Of a stretch of DNA of 64,000 bases, positions 27,334-39,923 are shown piece by piece. Location of the stretch: positions 124,001 to 188,000 of the forward strand of contig NW_026947699.1 in assembly GCF_034190915.1 (NCBI RefSeq), written 5' to 3'. Numbering within the stretch: position 1 is the stretch's first letter; each line of letters opens with the position of its first letter. Under the pieces are notes generated by a model. It saw nothing but the letters and a program-made list of their open reading frames with translations. It was not told the DNA's origin and did no database searches. The translations under genes were made by a program, and so were the position numbers. This stretch comes from Cavia porcellus. Lineage: Eukaryota; Chordata; Mammalia; Rodentia; Caviidae.

Positions 27334-28807
27334 TCCTACTAGTGAATCTAATGTAACACACACCCATACAGTGCGCACCACCCCGTAATGTTTTTCTCAC
27401 TCCTACTAGTGAATCTAATGTAACACACAATCATACGATGCGCACCACCCCGTGATGTTTTTCTCACTGCTACTAGTGAATGTAATGTAACACACACCCA
27501 TACGATGCGCACCACCCCGTGATGTTTTTCTCACTGCTACTAGTGAATGTAGTGTAACACACACCCATACGATGCGCACCACCCCGTGATGTTTTTCTCA
27601 CTCCTACTAGTGAATGTAGTGTAACACACACCCATACGATGCGCACCACCCCGTGATGTTTTTCTCACTGCTACTAGTGAATGTAGTGTAACACACACCC
27701 ATACGATGCGCACCACCCCGTGATGTTTTTCTCACTCCTACTAGTGAATGTAGTGTAACACACACCCATACGATGCGCACCACCCCGTGATGTTTTTCTC
27801 ACTCCTACTCGTGAATGTAGTGTAACACACACCCATACGATGCGCACCACCCCGTGATGTTTTTCTCACTCCTACTCGTGAATGTAGTGTAACACACACC
27901 CATACGATGCGCACCACCCCGTGATGTTTTTCTCACTCCTACTCGTGAATGTAGTGTAACACACACCCATACGATGCGCACCACCCCGTGATGTTTTTCT
28001 CACTCCTACTAGTGAATGTAGTGTAACACACACCCATACGATGCGCACCACCCCGTGATGTTTTTCTCACTCCTACTAGTGAATGTAGTGTAACACACAC
28101 CCATACGATGCGCACCACCCCGTGATGTTTTTCTCACTCCTACTAGTGAATGTAGTGTAACACACACCCATACGATGCGCACCACCCCGTGATGTTTTTC
28201 TCACTCCTACTAGTGAATGTAGTGTAACACACACCCATACGATGCGCACCACCCCGTGATGTTTTTCTCACTCCTACTAGTGAATCTAATGTAACACACA
28301 CCCATACGATGCGCACCACCCCGTGATGTTTTTCTCACTCCTACTAGTGAATGTAATGTAACACACACCCGTACGATGCGCACCACCCCGTGATGTTTTT
28401 CTCACTCCTACTAGTGAACGTAATGTAACACACACCCGTACAATGCGCACCACCCCGTGATGTTTTTCTCACTCCTACTAGTGTATGTAATGTAACACAC
28501 ACCCGTACAGTGCGCACCACCCCGTGATGTTTTTCTCACTCCTACTAGTGTATGTAATGTAACACACACCCGTACAGTGCGCACCACCCCGTGATGTTTT
28601 TCTCACTCCTACTAGTGAATGTAATGTAACACACACCCGTACAGTGCGCACCACCCCGTGATGTTTTTCTCACTCCTACTAGTGAATGTAATGTAACACA
28701 CACCCGTACAGTGTGCACCACCCCGTGATGTTTTTCTCACTCCTACTAGTGAATGTAATGTAACACACACCCATACAGTGCGCACCACCCCGTGATGTTT
28801 TTCTCAC
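27334..28807 (+). repeat. 22-monomer tandem duplication, copy 1
   Basis: 1474 bp (22 x 67). Markers recurring at 1474 bp are ccgtaatg (m54 A; 27385 and 28859) and acaatcat (monomer starts 27401 and 28875). gtgaacg, the paired gtgta monomers and agtgtgc recur at 1472-1474 bp. An 11-monomer m18-G/m37-G cluster lies inside. Confidence 0.92.
27535..28271 (+). repeat. m18-G/m37-G subfamily cluster (11 monomers)
   Basis: Three consecutive tactcg monomers (27803, 27870, 27937) sit in the middle. The run begins with a gctac monomer and ends before a gaatct/cgatg hybrid at 28272. Confidence 0.93.
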
Positions 28808-29008
28808 TCCTACTAGTGAATCTAATGTAACACACACCCATACAGTGCGCACCACCCCGTAATGTTTTTCTCACTCCTACTAGTGAATCTAATGTAACAC
28901 ACAATCATACGATGCGCACCACCCCGTGATGTTTTTCTCACTGCTACTAGTGAATGTAATGTAACACACACCCATACGATGCGCACCACCCCGTGATGTT
29001 TTTCTCAC

Positions 29009-29743
29009 TGCTACTAGTGAATGTAGTGTAACACACACCCATACGATGCGCACCACCCCGTGATGTTTTTCTCACTCCTACTAGTGAATGTAGTGTAACA
29101 CACACCCATACGATGCGCACCACCCCGTGATGTTTTTCTCACTGCTACTAGTGAATGTAGTGTAACACACACCCATACGATGCGCACCACCCCGTGATGT
29201 TTTTCTCACTCCTACTAGTGAATGTAGTGTAACACACACCCATACGATGCGCACCACCCCGTGATGTTTTTCTCACTCCTACTCGTGAATGTAGTGTAAC
29301 ACACACCCATACGATGCCACCACCCGTGATGTTTTTCTCACTCCTACTCGTGAATGTAGTGTAACACACACCCATACGATGCGCACCACCCCGTGATGTT
29401 TTTCTCACTCCTACTCGTGAATGTAGTGTAACACACACCCATACGATGCGCACCACCCCGTGATGTTTTTCTCACTCCTACTAGTGAATGTAGTGTAACA
29501 CACACCCATACGATGCGCACCACCCCGTGATGTTTTTCTCACTCCTACTAGTGAATGTAGTGTAACACACACCCATACGATGCGCACCACCCCGTGATGT
29601 TTTTCTCACTCCTACTAGTGAATGTAGTGTAACACACACCCATACGATGCGCACCACCCCATGATGTTTTTCTCACTCCTACTAGTGAATGTAGTGTAAC
29701 ACACACCCATACGATGCGCACCACCCCGTGATGTTTTTCTCAC
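29009..29743 (+). repeat. m18-G/m37-G subfamily cluster (11 monomers)
   Basis: Copy of 27535-28271 at 1474 bp. The middle tactcg monomer (29277) has lost 2 bp. Confidence 0.93.
29277..29341 (+). repeat. 65-bp monomer (two separate single-base losses)
   Basis: Reads gatgccaccacccgtg, so one base is gone from gcgc and one from CCCC. The counterparts at 27803 and 39455 are intact. Confidence 0.95.
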
Positions 29744-30145
29744 TCCTACTAGTGAATCTAATGTAACACACACCCATACGATGCGCACCACCCCGTGATG
29801 TTTTTCTCACTCCTACTAGTGAATGTAATGTAACACACACCCGTACAATGCGCACCACCCCGTGATGTTTTTCTCACTCCTACTAGTGAACGTAATGTAA
29901 CACACACCCGTACAATGCGCACCACCCCGTGATGTTTTTCTCACTCCTACTAGTGTATGTAATGTAACACACACCCGTACAGTGCGCACCACCCCGTGAT
30001 GTTTTTCTCACTCCTACTAGTGTATGTAATGTAACACACACCCGTACAGTGCGCACCACCCCGTGATGTTTTTCTCACTCCTACTAGTGAATGTAATGTA
30101 ACACACACCCGTACAGTGCGCACCACCCCGTGATGTTTTTCTCAC

Positions 30146-30211
30146 TCCTACTAGTGAATGTAATGTAACACACACCCGTACAGTGTGCACCACCCCATGA
30201 TGTTTTCTCAC
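30146..30211 (+). repeat. 66-bp monomer (T5 to T4)
   Basis: ccatgatgttttctc, in an agtgtgc monomer. The copy-B counterpart near 40320 has T5. Confidence 0.95.
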
Positions 30212-32623
30212 TCCAACTAGTGAATGTAATGTAACACACACCCATACAGTGCGCACCACCCCGTGATGCTTTTCTCACTCCTACTAGTGAATCTAATGTA
30301 ACACACACCCATACAGTGCGCACCACCCCGTGATGCTTTTCTCACTCCTACTAGTGAATCTAATGTAACACACACCCATACAGTGCGCACCACCCCGTGA
30401 TGCTTTTCTCACTCCTACTAGTGAATCTAATGTAACACACACCCATACAGTGCGCACCACCCCGTGATATTTTTCTCACTCCTACTAGTGAATCTAATGT
30501 AACACACACCCATACAGTGCGCACCACCCCGTGATGTTTTTCTCACTCCTACTAGTGAATGTAATGTAACACACACCCATACAGTGCGCACCACCCCGTG
30601 ATGTTTTTCTCACTCCTACTAGTGAATCTAATGTAACACACACCCATACAGTGCGCACCACCCCGTGATGTTTTTCTCACTCCTACTAGTGAATCTAATT
30701 TAACACACACCCATACAATGCGCACCACCCCGTGATGTTTTTCTCACTCCTACTAGTGAATCTAATGTAACACACACCCATACAATGCGCACCACCCCGT
30801 GATGTTTTTCTCACTCCTACTAGTGAATCTAATGTAACACACACCCATACAATGCGCACCACCCCGTGATGTTTTTCCCACTCCTACTAGTGAATGTAAT
30901 GTAACACACACCCTTACAATGCGCACCACCCCGTGATGTTTTTCCCACTGCTACTAGTGAATGTAATGTAACCCACACGCATACAATGCGCACCACCCCG
31001 TGATGTTTTTCCCCCTCCTACTAGTGAATGTAATGTAACACACACCCATACAATGCGCACGACCCCGTGATGTTTTTCTCACTCCTACTAGTGAATCTAA
31101 TGTAACACACACCCGTACAATGCGCACCACCCCGTGATGTTTTTCTCACTCCTACTAGTGAATGTAATGTAACACACACCCGTACAATGCGCACCACCCC
31201 GTGATGTTTTTCTCACTCCTACTAGTGTATGTAATGTAACACACACCCGTACAGTGCGCACCACGCCGTGATGTTTTTCTCACTCCTACTAGTGAATGTA
31301 ATGTAACACACACCCGTACAGTGCGCACCACCCCGGGATGTTTTTCTCACTCCTACTAGTGAATGTAATGTAACACACACCCGTACAGTGCACACCACCC
31401 CGTGATGTTTTTCTCACTCCTACTAGTGAATGTAATGTAACACACACCCATACAGTGCGCACCACCCCGTGATGCTTTTCTCACTCCTACTAGTGAATCT
31501 AATGTAACACACACCCATACAGTGCGCACCACCCCGTGATGCTTTTCTCACTCCTACTAGTGAATCTAATGTAACACACACCCGTACAATGCTCACCACC
31601 CCGTGATGCTTTTCTCACTCCTACTAGTGAATGTAATGTAACACACACCCGTACAATGCGCACCACCCCGTGATGTTTTTCTCACTCTTACTAGTGAATG
31701 TAATGTAACACACACCCGTACAATGCGCACCACCCCGTGATGTTTTTCTCACTCCTACTAGTGTATGTAATGTAACACACACCCGTACAGTGCGCACCAC
31801 GCCGTGATGTTTTTCTCACTCCTACTAGTGAATGTAATGTAACACACACCCGTACAGTGCGCACCACCCCGTGATGTTTTTCTCACTCCTACTAGTGAAT
31901 GTAATGTAACACACACCCATACAGTGCGCACCACCCCGTGATGTTTTTCTCACTCCTACTAGTGAATGTAATGTAACACACACCCATACAGTGCGCACCA
32001 CCCCGTGATGCTTTTCTCACTCCTACTAGTGAATCTAATGTAACACACACCCATACAGTGCGCACCACCCCGTGATGCTTTTCTCACTCCTACTAGTGAA
32101 TCTAATGTAACACACACCCATACAGTGCGCACCACCCCGTGATGCTTTTCTCACTCCTACTAGTGAATCTAATGTAACACACACCCATACAGTGCGCACC
32201 ACCCCGTGATGCTTTTCTCACTCCTACTAGTGAATCTAATGTAACACACACCCATACAGTGCGCACCACCCCGTGATGTTTTTCTCACTCCTACTAGTGA
32301 ATCTAATGTAACACACACCCATACAGTGCGCACCACCCCGTGATGTTTTTCTCACTCCTAGTAGTGAATCTAATGTAACACACACCCATACAATGCGCAC
32401 CACCCCGTGATGTTTTTCTCACTCCTAGTAGTGAATCTAATGTAACACACACCCATACAATGCGCACCACCCCGTGATGTTTTTCTCACTGCTACTAGTG
32501 AATCTAATGTAACACACACCCATACGATGCGCACCACCCCGTGATGTTTTTCTCACTGCTACTAGTGAATGTAATGTAACACACACCCATACGATGTGCA
32601 CCACCCCGTGATGTTTTTCTCAC

Positions 32624-32689
32624 TGCTACTAGTGAATGTAGTGTAACACACACCCATACGATGCGCACCACCCCGTGATGTTTTCTCAC
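32624..32689 (+). repeat. 66-bp monomer (T5 to T4), first of an adjacent pair
   Basis: gatgttttctcactgc. The copy-B counterpart (42738) has T5. Confidence 0.95.
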
Positions 32690-32755
32690 TGCTACTAGTG
32701 AATGTAGTGTAACACACACCCATACGATGCGCACCACCCCGTGATGTTTTCTCAC
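32690..32755 (+). repeat. 66-bp monomer (T5 to T4), second of an adjacent pair
   Basis: Same loss as in the preceding monomer. The pair could be one deletion copied by a one-monomer exchange, or two errors. Confidence 0.95.
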
Positions 32756-33827
32756 TGCTACTAGTGAATGTAGTGTAACACACACCCATACGATGCGCAC
32801 CACCCCGTGATGTTTTTCTCACTCCTACTAGTGAATGTAGTGTAACACACACCCATACGATGCGCACCACCCCGTGATGTTTTTCTCACTCCTACTCGTG
32901 AATGTAGTGTAACACACACCCATACGATGCGCACCACCCCGTGATGTTTTTCTCACTCCTACTCGTGAATGTAGTGTAACACACACCCATACGATGCGCA
33001 CCACCCCGTGATGTTTTTCTCACTCCTACTCGTGAATGTAGTGTAACACACACCCATACGATGCGCACCACCCCGTGATGTTTTTCTCACTCCTACTAGT
33101 GAATGTAGTGTAACACACACCCATACGATGCGCACCACCCCGTGATGTTTTTCTCACTCCTACTAGTGAATGTAGTGTAACACACACCCATACGATGCGC
33201 ACCACCCCGTGATGTTTTTCTCACTCCTACTAGTGAATGTAGTGTAACACACACCCATACGATGCGCACCACCCCGTGATGTTTTTCTCACTCCTACTAG
33301 TGAATGTAATGTAACACACACCCATACAATGCGCACCACCCCGTGATGTTTTTCTCACTCCTACTAGTGAATCTAATGTAACACACATCCGTACAATGCG
33401 CACCACCCCGTGATGTTTTTCTCACTCCTACTAGTGAATGTAATGTAACACACACCCGTACAATGCGCACCACCCCGTGATGTTTTTCTCACTCCTACTA
33501 GTGAATGTAATGTAACACACACCCGTACAATGCGCACCACCCCGTGATGTTTTTCTCACTCCTACTAGTGTATGTAATGTAACACACACCCGTACAATGC
33601 GCACCACCCCGTGATGTTTTTCTCACTCCTACTAGTGAATGTAATGTAACACACACCCGTGCAGTGCGCACCACCCCGTGATGTTTTTCTCACTCCTACT
33701 ATTGAATGTAATGTAACACACACCCATACAGTGCGCACCACCCCGTGATGTTTTTCTCACTCCTACTAGTGAATGTAATGTAACACACACCCATACGATG
33801 CGCACCACCCCGTGATGTTTTTCTCAC

Positions 33828-34095
33828 TCCTACTCGTGAATGTAGTGTAACACACACCCATACGATGCGCACCACCCCGTGATGTTTTTCTCACTCCTAC
33901 TAGTGAATGTAGTGTAACACACACCCATACGATGCGCACCACCCCGTGATGTTTTTCTCACTCCTACTAGTGAATGTAGTGTAACACACACCCATACGAT
34001 GCGCACCACCCCGTGATGTTTTTCTCACTCCTACTAGTGAATGTAGTGTAACACACACCCATACGATGCGCACCACCCCGTGATGTTTTTCTCAC
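33828..34095 (+). repeat. m18-G/m37-G subfamily cluster (4 monomers)
   Basis: A tactcg monomer is followed by three tactag monomers. The flanking monomers 33761 and 34096 are cgatg without gtagtg, that is, half-converted. Confidence 0.9.
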
Positions 34096-34966
34096 TCCTA
34101 CTAGTGAATGTAATGTAACACACACCCATACGATGCGCACCACCCCGTGATGTTTTTCTCACTCCCACTAGTGAATGTAATGTAACACACACCCATACAA
34201 TGCGCACCACCCCGTGATGTTTTTCTCACTCCCACTAGTGAATGTAATGTAACACACACCCATACAATGCGCACCACCCCGTGATGTTTTTCTCACTCCC
34301 ACTAGTGAATGTAATGTAATACACACCCATACATTGCGCACCACCCCGTGATGTTTTTCTCACTCCTACTTGTGTATGTAATGTAACACACACCCATACA
34401 ATGCGCACCACCCCGTGATGTTTTTCTCACTCCTACTAGTGAATGTAATGTAACACACACCCATACAATGCGCACCACCCCGTGATGTTTTTCGCACTGC
34501 TACTAGTGAATGTAATGTAACACACACCCATACAATGCGCACCACCCCGTGATGTTTTTCTCACTGCTACTAGTGAATCTAATGTAACACACACCCATAC
34601 AATGCGCACCACCCCGTGATGTTTTTCTCACTGCTACTAGTGAATGCAATGTAACACACACCCACACAATGCGCACCACCCCGTGATGTTTTTCTCACTG
34701 CTACTAGTGAATCTAATGTAACACACACCCATACAATGCGCACCACCCCGTGATGTTTTTCTCACTCCTACTAGTGAATCTAATGTAACACACACCCATC
34801 CAATGCGCACCACCCCGTGATGTTTTTCTCACTCCTACTAGTGAATCTAATGTAACACACACCCGTACAATGTGCACCACCCCGTGATGTTTTTCTCACT
34901 GCTACTAGTGAATGTAATGTAACACACACCCGTACAATGCGCACCACCCCGTGATGTTTTTCTCAC
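33828..34966 (+). repeat. 35-monomer internal repeat, first block (in copy A)
   Basis: 17 monomers (tactcg cluster, tcccac run, gtaatacac, tacttgtg, ttttcgcac, gctac, ccatccaatg, aatgtgc) recur 2345 bp (35 x 67) downstream: gtaatac at 34316 and 36661, ttcgc at 34491 and 36836. The same pair is inherited by copy B (44432 and 46777) and copy C (50861 and about 53276). Confidence 0.85.
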
Positions 34967-35904
34967 TCCTACTAGTGAATGTAATGTAACACACACCCGT
35001 ACAATGCGCACCACCCCGTGATGTTTTTCTCACTCCTACTAGTGAATGTAATGTAACACACACCCGTACAATGCGCACCACCCCGTGATGTTTTTCTCAC
35101 TCCTACTAGTGTATGTAATGTAACACACACCCGTACAGTGCGCACCACCCCGTGATGTTTTTCTCACTCCTACTAGTGAATGTAATGTAACACACACCCG
35201 TGCAGTGCGCACCACCCCGTGATGTTTTTCTCACTCCTACTAGTGAATGTAATGTAACACACACCCATACAGTGCGCACCACCCCGTGATGTTTTTCTCA
35301 CTCCTACTAGTGAATGTAATGTAACACACACCCATACAGTGCGCACCACCCCGTGATGCTTTTCTCACTCCTACAAGTGAATGTAATGTAACACACACCC
35401 ATACAGTGCGCACCACCCCGTGATGCTTTTCTCACTCCTACTAGTGAATCTAATGTAACACACACCCATACAGTGCGCACCACCCCGTGATGCTTTTCTC
35501 ACTCCTACTAGTGAATCTAATGTAACACACACCCATACATTGCGCACCACCCCGTGATGCTTTTCTCACTCCTACTAGTGAATCTAATGTAACACACACC
35601 CATACAGTGCGCACCACCCCGTGATGTTTTTCTCACTCCTACTAGTGAATCTAATGTAACACACACCCATACAGTGCGCACCACCCCGTGATGTTTTTCT
35701 CACTCCTACTAGTGAATCTAATGTAACACACACCCATACAGTGCGCACCACCCCGTGATGTTTTTCTCACTCCTACTAGTGAATCTAATGTAACACACAC
35801 CCATACAGTGCGCACCACCCCGTGATGTTTTTCTCACTCCTACTAGTGAATCTAATGTAACACACACCCATACGATGCGCACCACCCCGTGATGTTTTTC
35901 TCAC

Positions 35905-36440
35905 TCCTACTAGTGAATGTAGTGTAACACACACCCATACGATGCGCACCACCCCGTGATGTTTTTCTCACTGCTACTAGTGAATGTAGTGTAACACACA
36001 CCCATACGATGCGCACCACCCCGTGATGTTTTTCTCACTCCTACTAGTGAATGTAGTGTAACACACACCCATACGATGCGCACCACCCCGTGATGTTTTT
36101 CTCACTCCTATTAGTGAATGTAGTGTAACACACACCCATACGATGCGCACCACCCCGTGATGTTTTTCTCACTCCTACTCGTGAATGTAGTGTAACACAC
36201 ACCCATACGATGCGCACCACCCCGTGATGTTTTTCTCACTCCTACTAGTGAATGTAGTGTAACACACACCCATACGATGCGCACCACCCCGTGATGTTTT
36301 TCTCACTCCTACTAGTGAATGTAGTGTAACACACACCCATACGATGCGCACCACCCCGTGATGTTTTTCTCACTCCTACTAGTGAATGTAGTGTAACACA
36401 CACCCATACGATGCGCACCACCCCGTGATGTTTTTCTCAC
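35905..36440 (+). repeat. m18-G/m37-G subfamily cluster (8 monomers)
   Basis: Includes a tattag monomer (36106) and one tactcg monomer (36173). Its last four monomers align with the 33828 cluster at 35 monomers. Confidence 0.92.
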
Positions 36441-37311
36441 TCCTACTAGTGAATGTAATGTAACACACACCCATACAATGCGCACCACCCCGTGATGTTT
36501 TTCTCACTCCCACTAGTGAATGTAATGTAACACACACCCATACAATGCGCACCACCCCGTGATGTTTTTCTCACTCCCACTAGTGAATGTAATGTAACAC
36601 ACACCCATACAATGCGCACCACCCCGTGATGTTTTTCTCACTCCCACTAGTGAATGTAATGTAATACACACCCATACAATGCGCACCACCCCGTGATGTT
36701 TTTCTCACTCCTACTTGTGAATGTAATGTAACACACACCCATAAAATGCGCACCACCCCGTGATGTTTTTCTCACTCCTACTAGTGAATGTAATGTAACA
36801 CACACCCATACAATGCGCACCACCCCGTGATGTTTTTCGCAGTGCTACTAGTGAATGTAATGTAACACACACCCATACAATGCGCACCACCCCGTGATGT
36901 TTTTCTCACTGCTACTAGTGAATCTAATGTAACACACACCCATACAATGCGCACCACCCCGTGATGTTTTTCTCACTGCTACTAGTGAATGTAATGTAAC
37001 ACACACCCATACAATGCGCACCACCCCGTGATGTTTTTCTCACTGCTACTAGTGAAACTAATGTAACACACACCCATACAATGCGCACCACCCCGTGATG
37101 TTTTTCTCACTACTACTAGTGAATCTAATGTAACACACACCCATCCAATGCGCACCACCCCGTGATGTTTTTCTCACTCCTACTAGTGAATCTAATGTAA
37201 CACACACCCATACAATGTGCACCACCCCGTGATGTTTTTCTCACTGCTACTAGTGAATGTAATGTAACACACACCCATACAATGCGCACCACCCCGTGAT
37301 GTTTTTCTCAC
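36173..37311 (+). repeat. 35-monomer internal repeat, second block (in copy A)
   Basis: This is the counterpart of 33828-34966. Differences are catac instead of cgtac in the aatgtgc monomers, and a tactac m1-6 form in the ccatccaatg monomer. Divergence here is higher than between copies A and B, which suggests the 35-monomer event is older. Confidence 0.82.
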
Positions 37312-38115
37312 TGCTACTAGTGAATCTAATGTAACACACACCCATACAATGCGCACCACCCCGTGATGTTTTTCTCACTCCTACTAGTGAATCTAATGTA
37401 ACACACACCCATACAATGCGCACCACCCCGTGATGTTTTTCTCACTCCTACTAGTGAATCTAATGTAACACACACCCATACAATGCGCACCACCCCGTGA
37501 TGTTTTTCTCACTCCTACTAGTGAATCTAATGTAACACACACCCATACAATGCGCACCACCCCGTGATGTTTTTCTCACTCCTACTAGTGAATCTAATGT
37601 AACACACACCCATACAATGCGCACCACCCCGTGATGTTTTTCTCACTCCTACTAGTGAATCTAATGTAACACACACCCATACAATGCGCACCACCCCGTG
37701 ATGTTTTTCTCACTCCTACTAGTCAATCTAATGTAACACACACCCATACAATGCGCACCACCCCGTGATGTTTTTCTCACTCCTACTAGTGAATCTAATG
37801 TAACACACACCCATACAATGCGCACCACCCCGTGATGTTTTTCTCACTCCTACTAGTGAATCTAATGTAACACACACCCATACAATGAGCACCACCCCGT
37901 GATGTTTTTCTCACTCCTACTAGTGAATCTAATGTAACACACACCCATACGATGCGCACCACCCCGTGATGTTTTTCTCACTCCTACTAGTGAATCTAAT
38001 GTAACACACACCCATACGATGCGCACCACCCCGTGATGTTTTTCCCACTCCTACTAGTGAATCTAATGTAACACACACCCATACGATGCGCACCACCCCG
38101 TGATGTTTTTCCCAC

Positions 38116-38181
38116 TCCTACTAGTGAATCTAATGTAACACACACCCATACGATGCGCACCACCCCGTGATGTTTTTCCAC
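38116..38181 (+). repeat. 66-bp monomer (tttttcccac to tttttccac)
   Basis: Fourth cgatg monomer after the tgagc marker in copy A. Confidence 0.95.
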
Positions 38182-39186
38182 TCCTACTAGTGAATCTAAT
38201 GTAACACACACCCATACAATGCGCACCACCCCGTGATGTTTTTCCCACTCCTACTAGTGAATCTAATGTAACACACACCCATACAATGCGCACCACCCCG
38301 TGATGTTATTCCCACTCCTACTAGTGAATCTAATGTAACACACACCCATACAATGCGCACCACCCCGTGATGTTTTTCCCACTCCTACTAGTGAATGTAA
38401 TGTAACACACACCCATACAATGCGCACCACCCCGTGATGTTTTTCTCACTGCTACTAGTGAATGTAATGTAACACACACCCATACAATGCGCACCACCCC
38501 GTGATGTTTTTCTCACTCCTACTAGTGAATGTAATGTAACACACACCCATACAATGCGCACCACCCCGTGATGTTTTTCTCACTCCTACTAGTGAATGTA
38601 ATGTAACACACACCCATACAATGCGCACCACCCCGTGATGTTTTTCTCACTCCTACTAGTGTATGTAATGTAACACACACCCGTACAGTGCGCACCACCC
38701 CGTGATGTTTTTCTCACTCCTACTAGTGTATGTAATGTAACACACACCCGTACAGTGCGCACCACCCCGTGATGTTTTTCTCACTCCTACTAGTGAATGT
38801 AATGTAACACACACCCGTACAGTGCGCACCACCCCGTGATGTTTTTCTCACTCCTACTAGTGAATGTAATGTAACACACACCCGTACAGTGTGCACCACC
38901 CCGTGATGTTTTTCTCACTCCTACTAGTGAATGTAATGTAACACACACCCATACAGTGCGCACCACCCCGTGATGTTTTTCTCACTCCTACTAGTGAATC
39001 TAATGTAACACACACCCATACAGTGCGCACCACCCCGTAATGTTTTTCTCACTCCTACTAGTGAATCTAATGTAACACACAATCATACGATGCGCACCAC
39101 CCCGTGATGTTTTTCTCACTGCTACTAGTGAATGTAATGTAACACACACCCATACGATGCGCACCACCCCGTGATGTTTTTCTCAC

Positions 39187-39923
39187 TGCTACTAGTGAAT
39201 GTAGTGTAACACACACCCATACGATGCGCACCACCCCGTGATGTTTTTCTCACTCCTACTAGTGAATGTAGTGTAACACACACCCATACGATGCGCACCA
39301 CCCCGTGATGTTTTTCTCACTGCTACTAGTGAATGTAGTGTAACACACACCCATACGATGCGCACCACCCCGTGATGTTTTTCTCACTCCTACTAGTGAA
39401 TGTAGTGTAACACACACCCATACGATGCGCACCACCCCGTGATGTTTTTCTCACTCCTACTCGTGAATGTAGTGTAACACACACCCATACGATGCGCACC
39501 ACCCCGTGATGTTTTTCTCACTCCTACTCGTGAATGTAGTGTAACACACACCCATACGATGCGCACCACCCCGTGATGTTTTTCTCACTCCTACTCGTGA
39601 ATGTAGTGTAACACACACCCATACGATGCGCACCACCCCGTGATGTTTTTCTCACTCCTACTAGTGAATGTAGTGTAACACACACCCATACGATGCGCAC
39701 CACCCCGTGATGTTTTTCTCACTCCTACTAGTGAATGTAGTGTAACACACACCCATACGATGCGCACCACCCCGTGATGTTTTTCTCACTCCTACTAGTG
39801 AATGTAGTGTAACACACACCCATACGATGCGCACCACCCCGTGATGTTTTTCTCACTCCTACTAGTGAATGTAGTGTAACACACACCCATACGATGCGCA
39901 CCACCCCGTGATGTTTTTCTCAC
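39187..39923 (+). repeat. m18-G/m37-G subfamily cluster (11 monomers)
   Basis: Copy-B counterpart of 29009-29743, without the 2-bp deletion. Confidence 0.93.

Larger units (their letters stand above)
28808..30278 (+). repeat. 22-monomer tandem duplication, copy 2
   Basis: The variant order of 27334-28807 is repeated with two private length changes: -2 bp in the 29277 monomer and -1 bp in the 30146 monomer. The match ends near 30212-30278, where the copy-1 counterpart has gatgtttt and this copy has gatgcttt. Confidence 0.9.
32624..33291 (+). repeat. m18-G/m37-G subfamily cluster (10 monomers)
   Basis: It opens with three gctac monomers, the first two each missing one T of the T5 run, and has three tactcg monomers. 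Confidence 0.92.
28473..38650 (+). repeat. 10.18-kb (152-monomer) tandem duplication, copy A
   Basis: Copy A runs from the paired gtgta/cagtg monomers at 28473 to 38650 and is followed immediately by copy B. Shared rare markers include ccgtaatg plus acaatcat (28875 and 39053), gtgaacg, cccttac, acatccgtac (33381 and 43497), gtaatacac, ttttcgcac, tgagc and gatgttatt. Offsets drift from 10178 to 10115 bp because copy A has one extra gatgcttt monomer near 31490 and several 1-2 bp deletions that copy B lacks. Confidence 0.93.
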
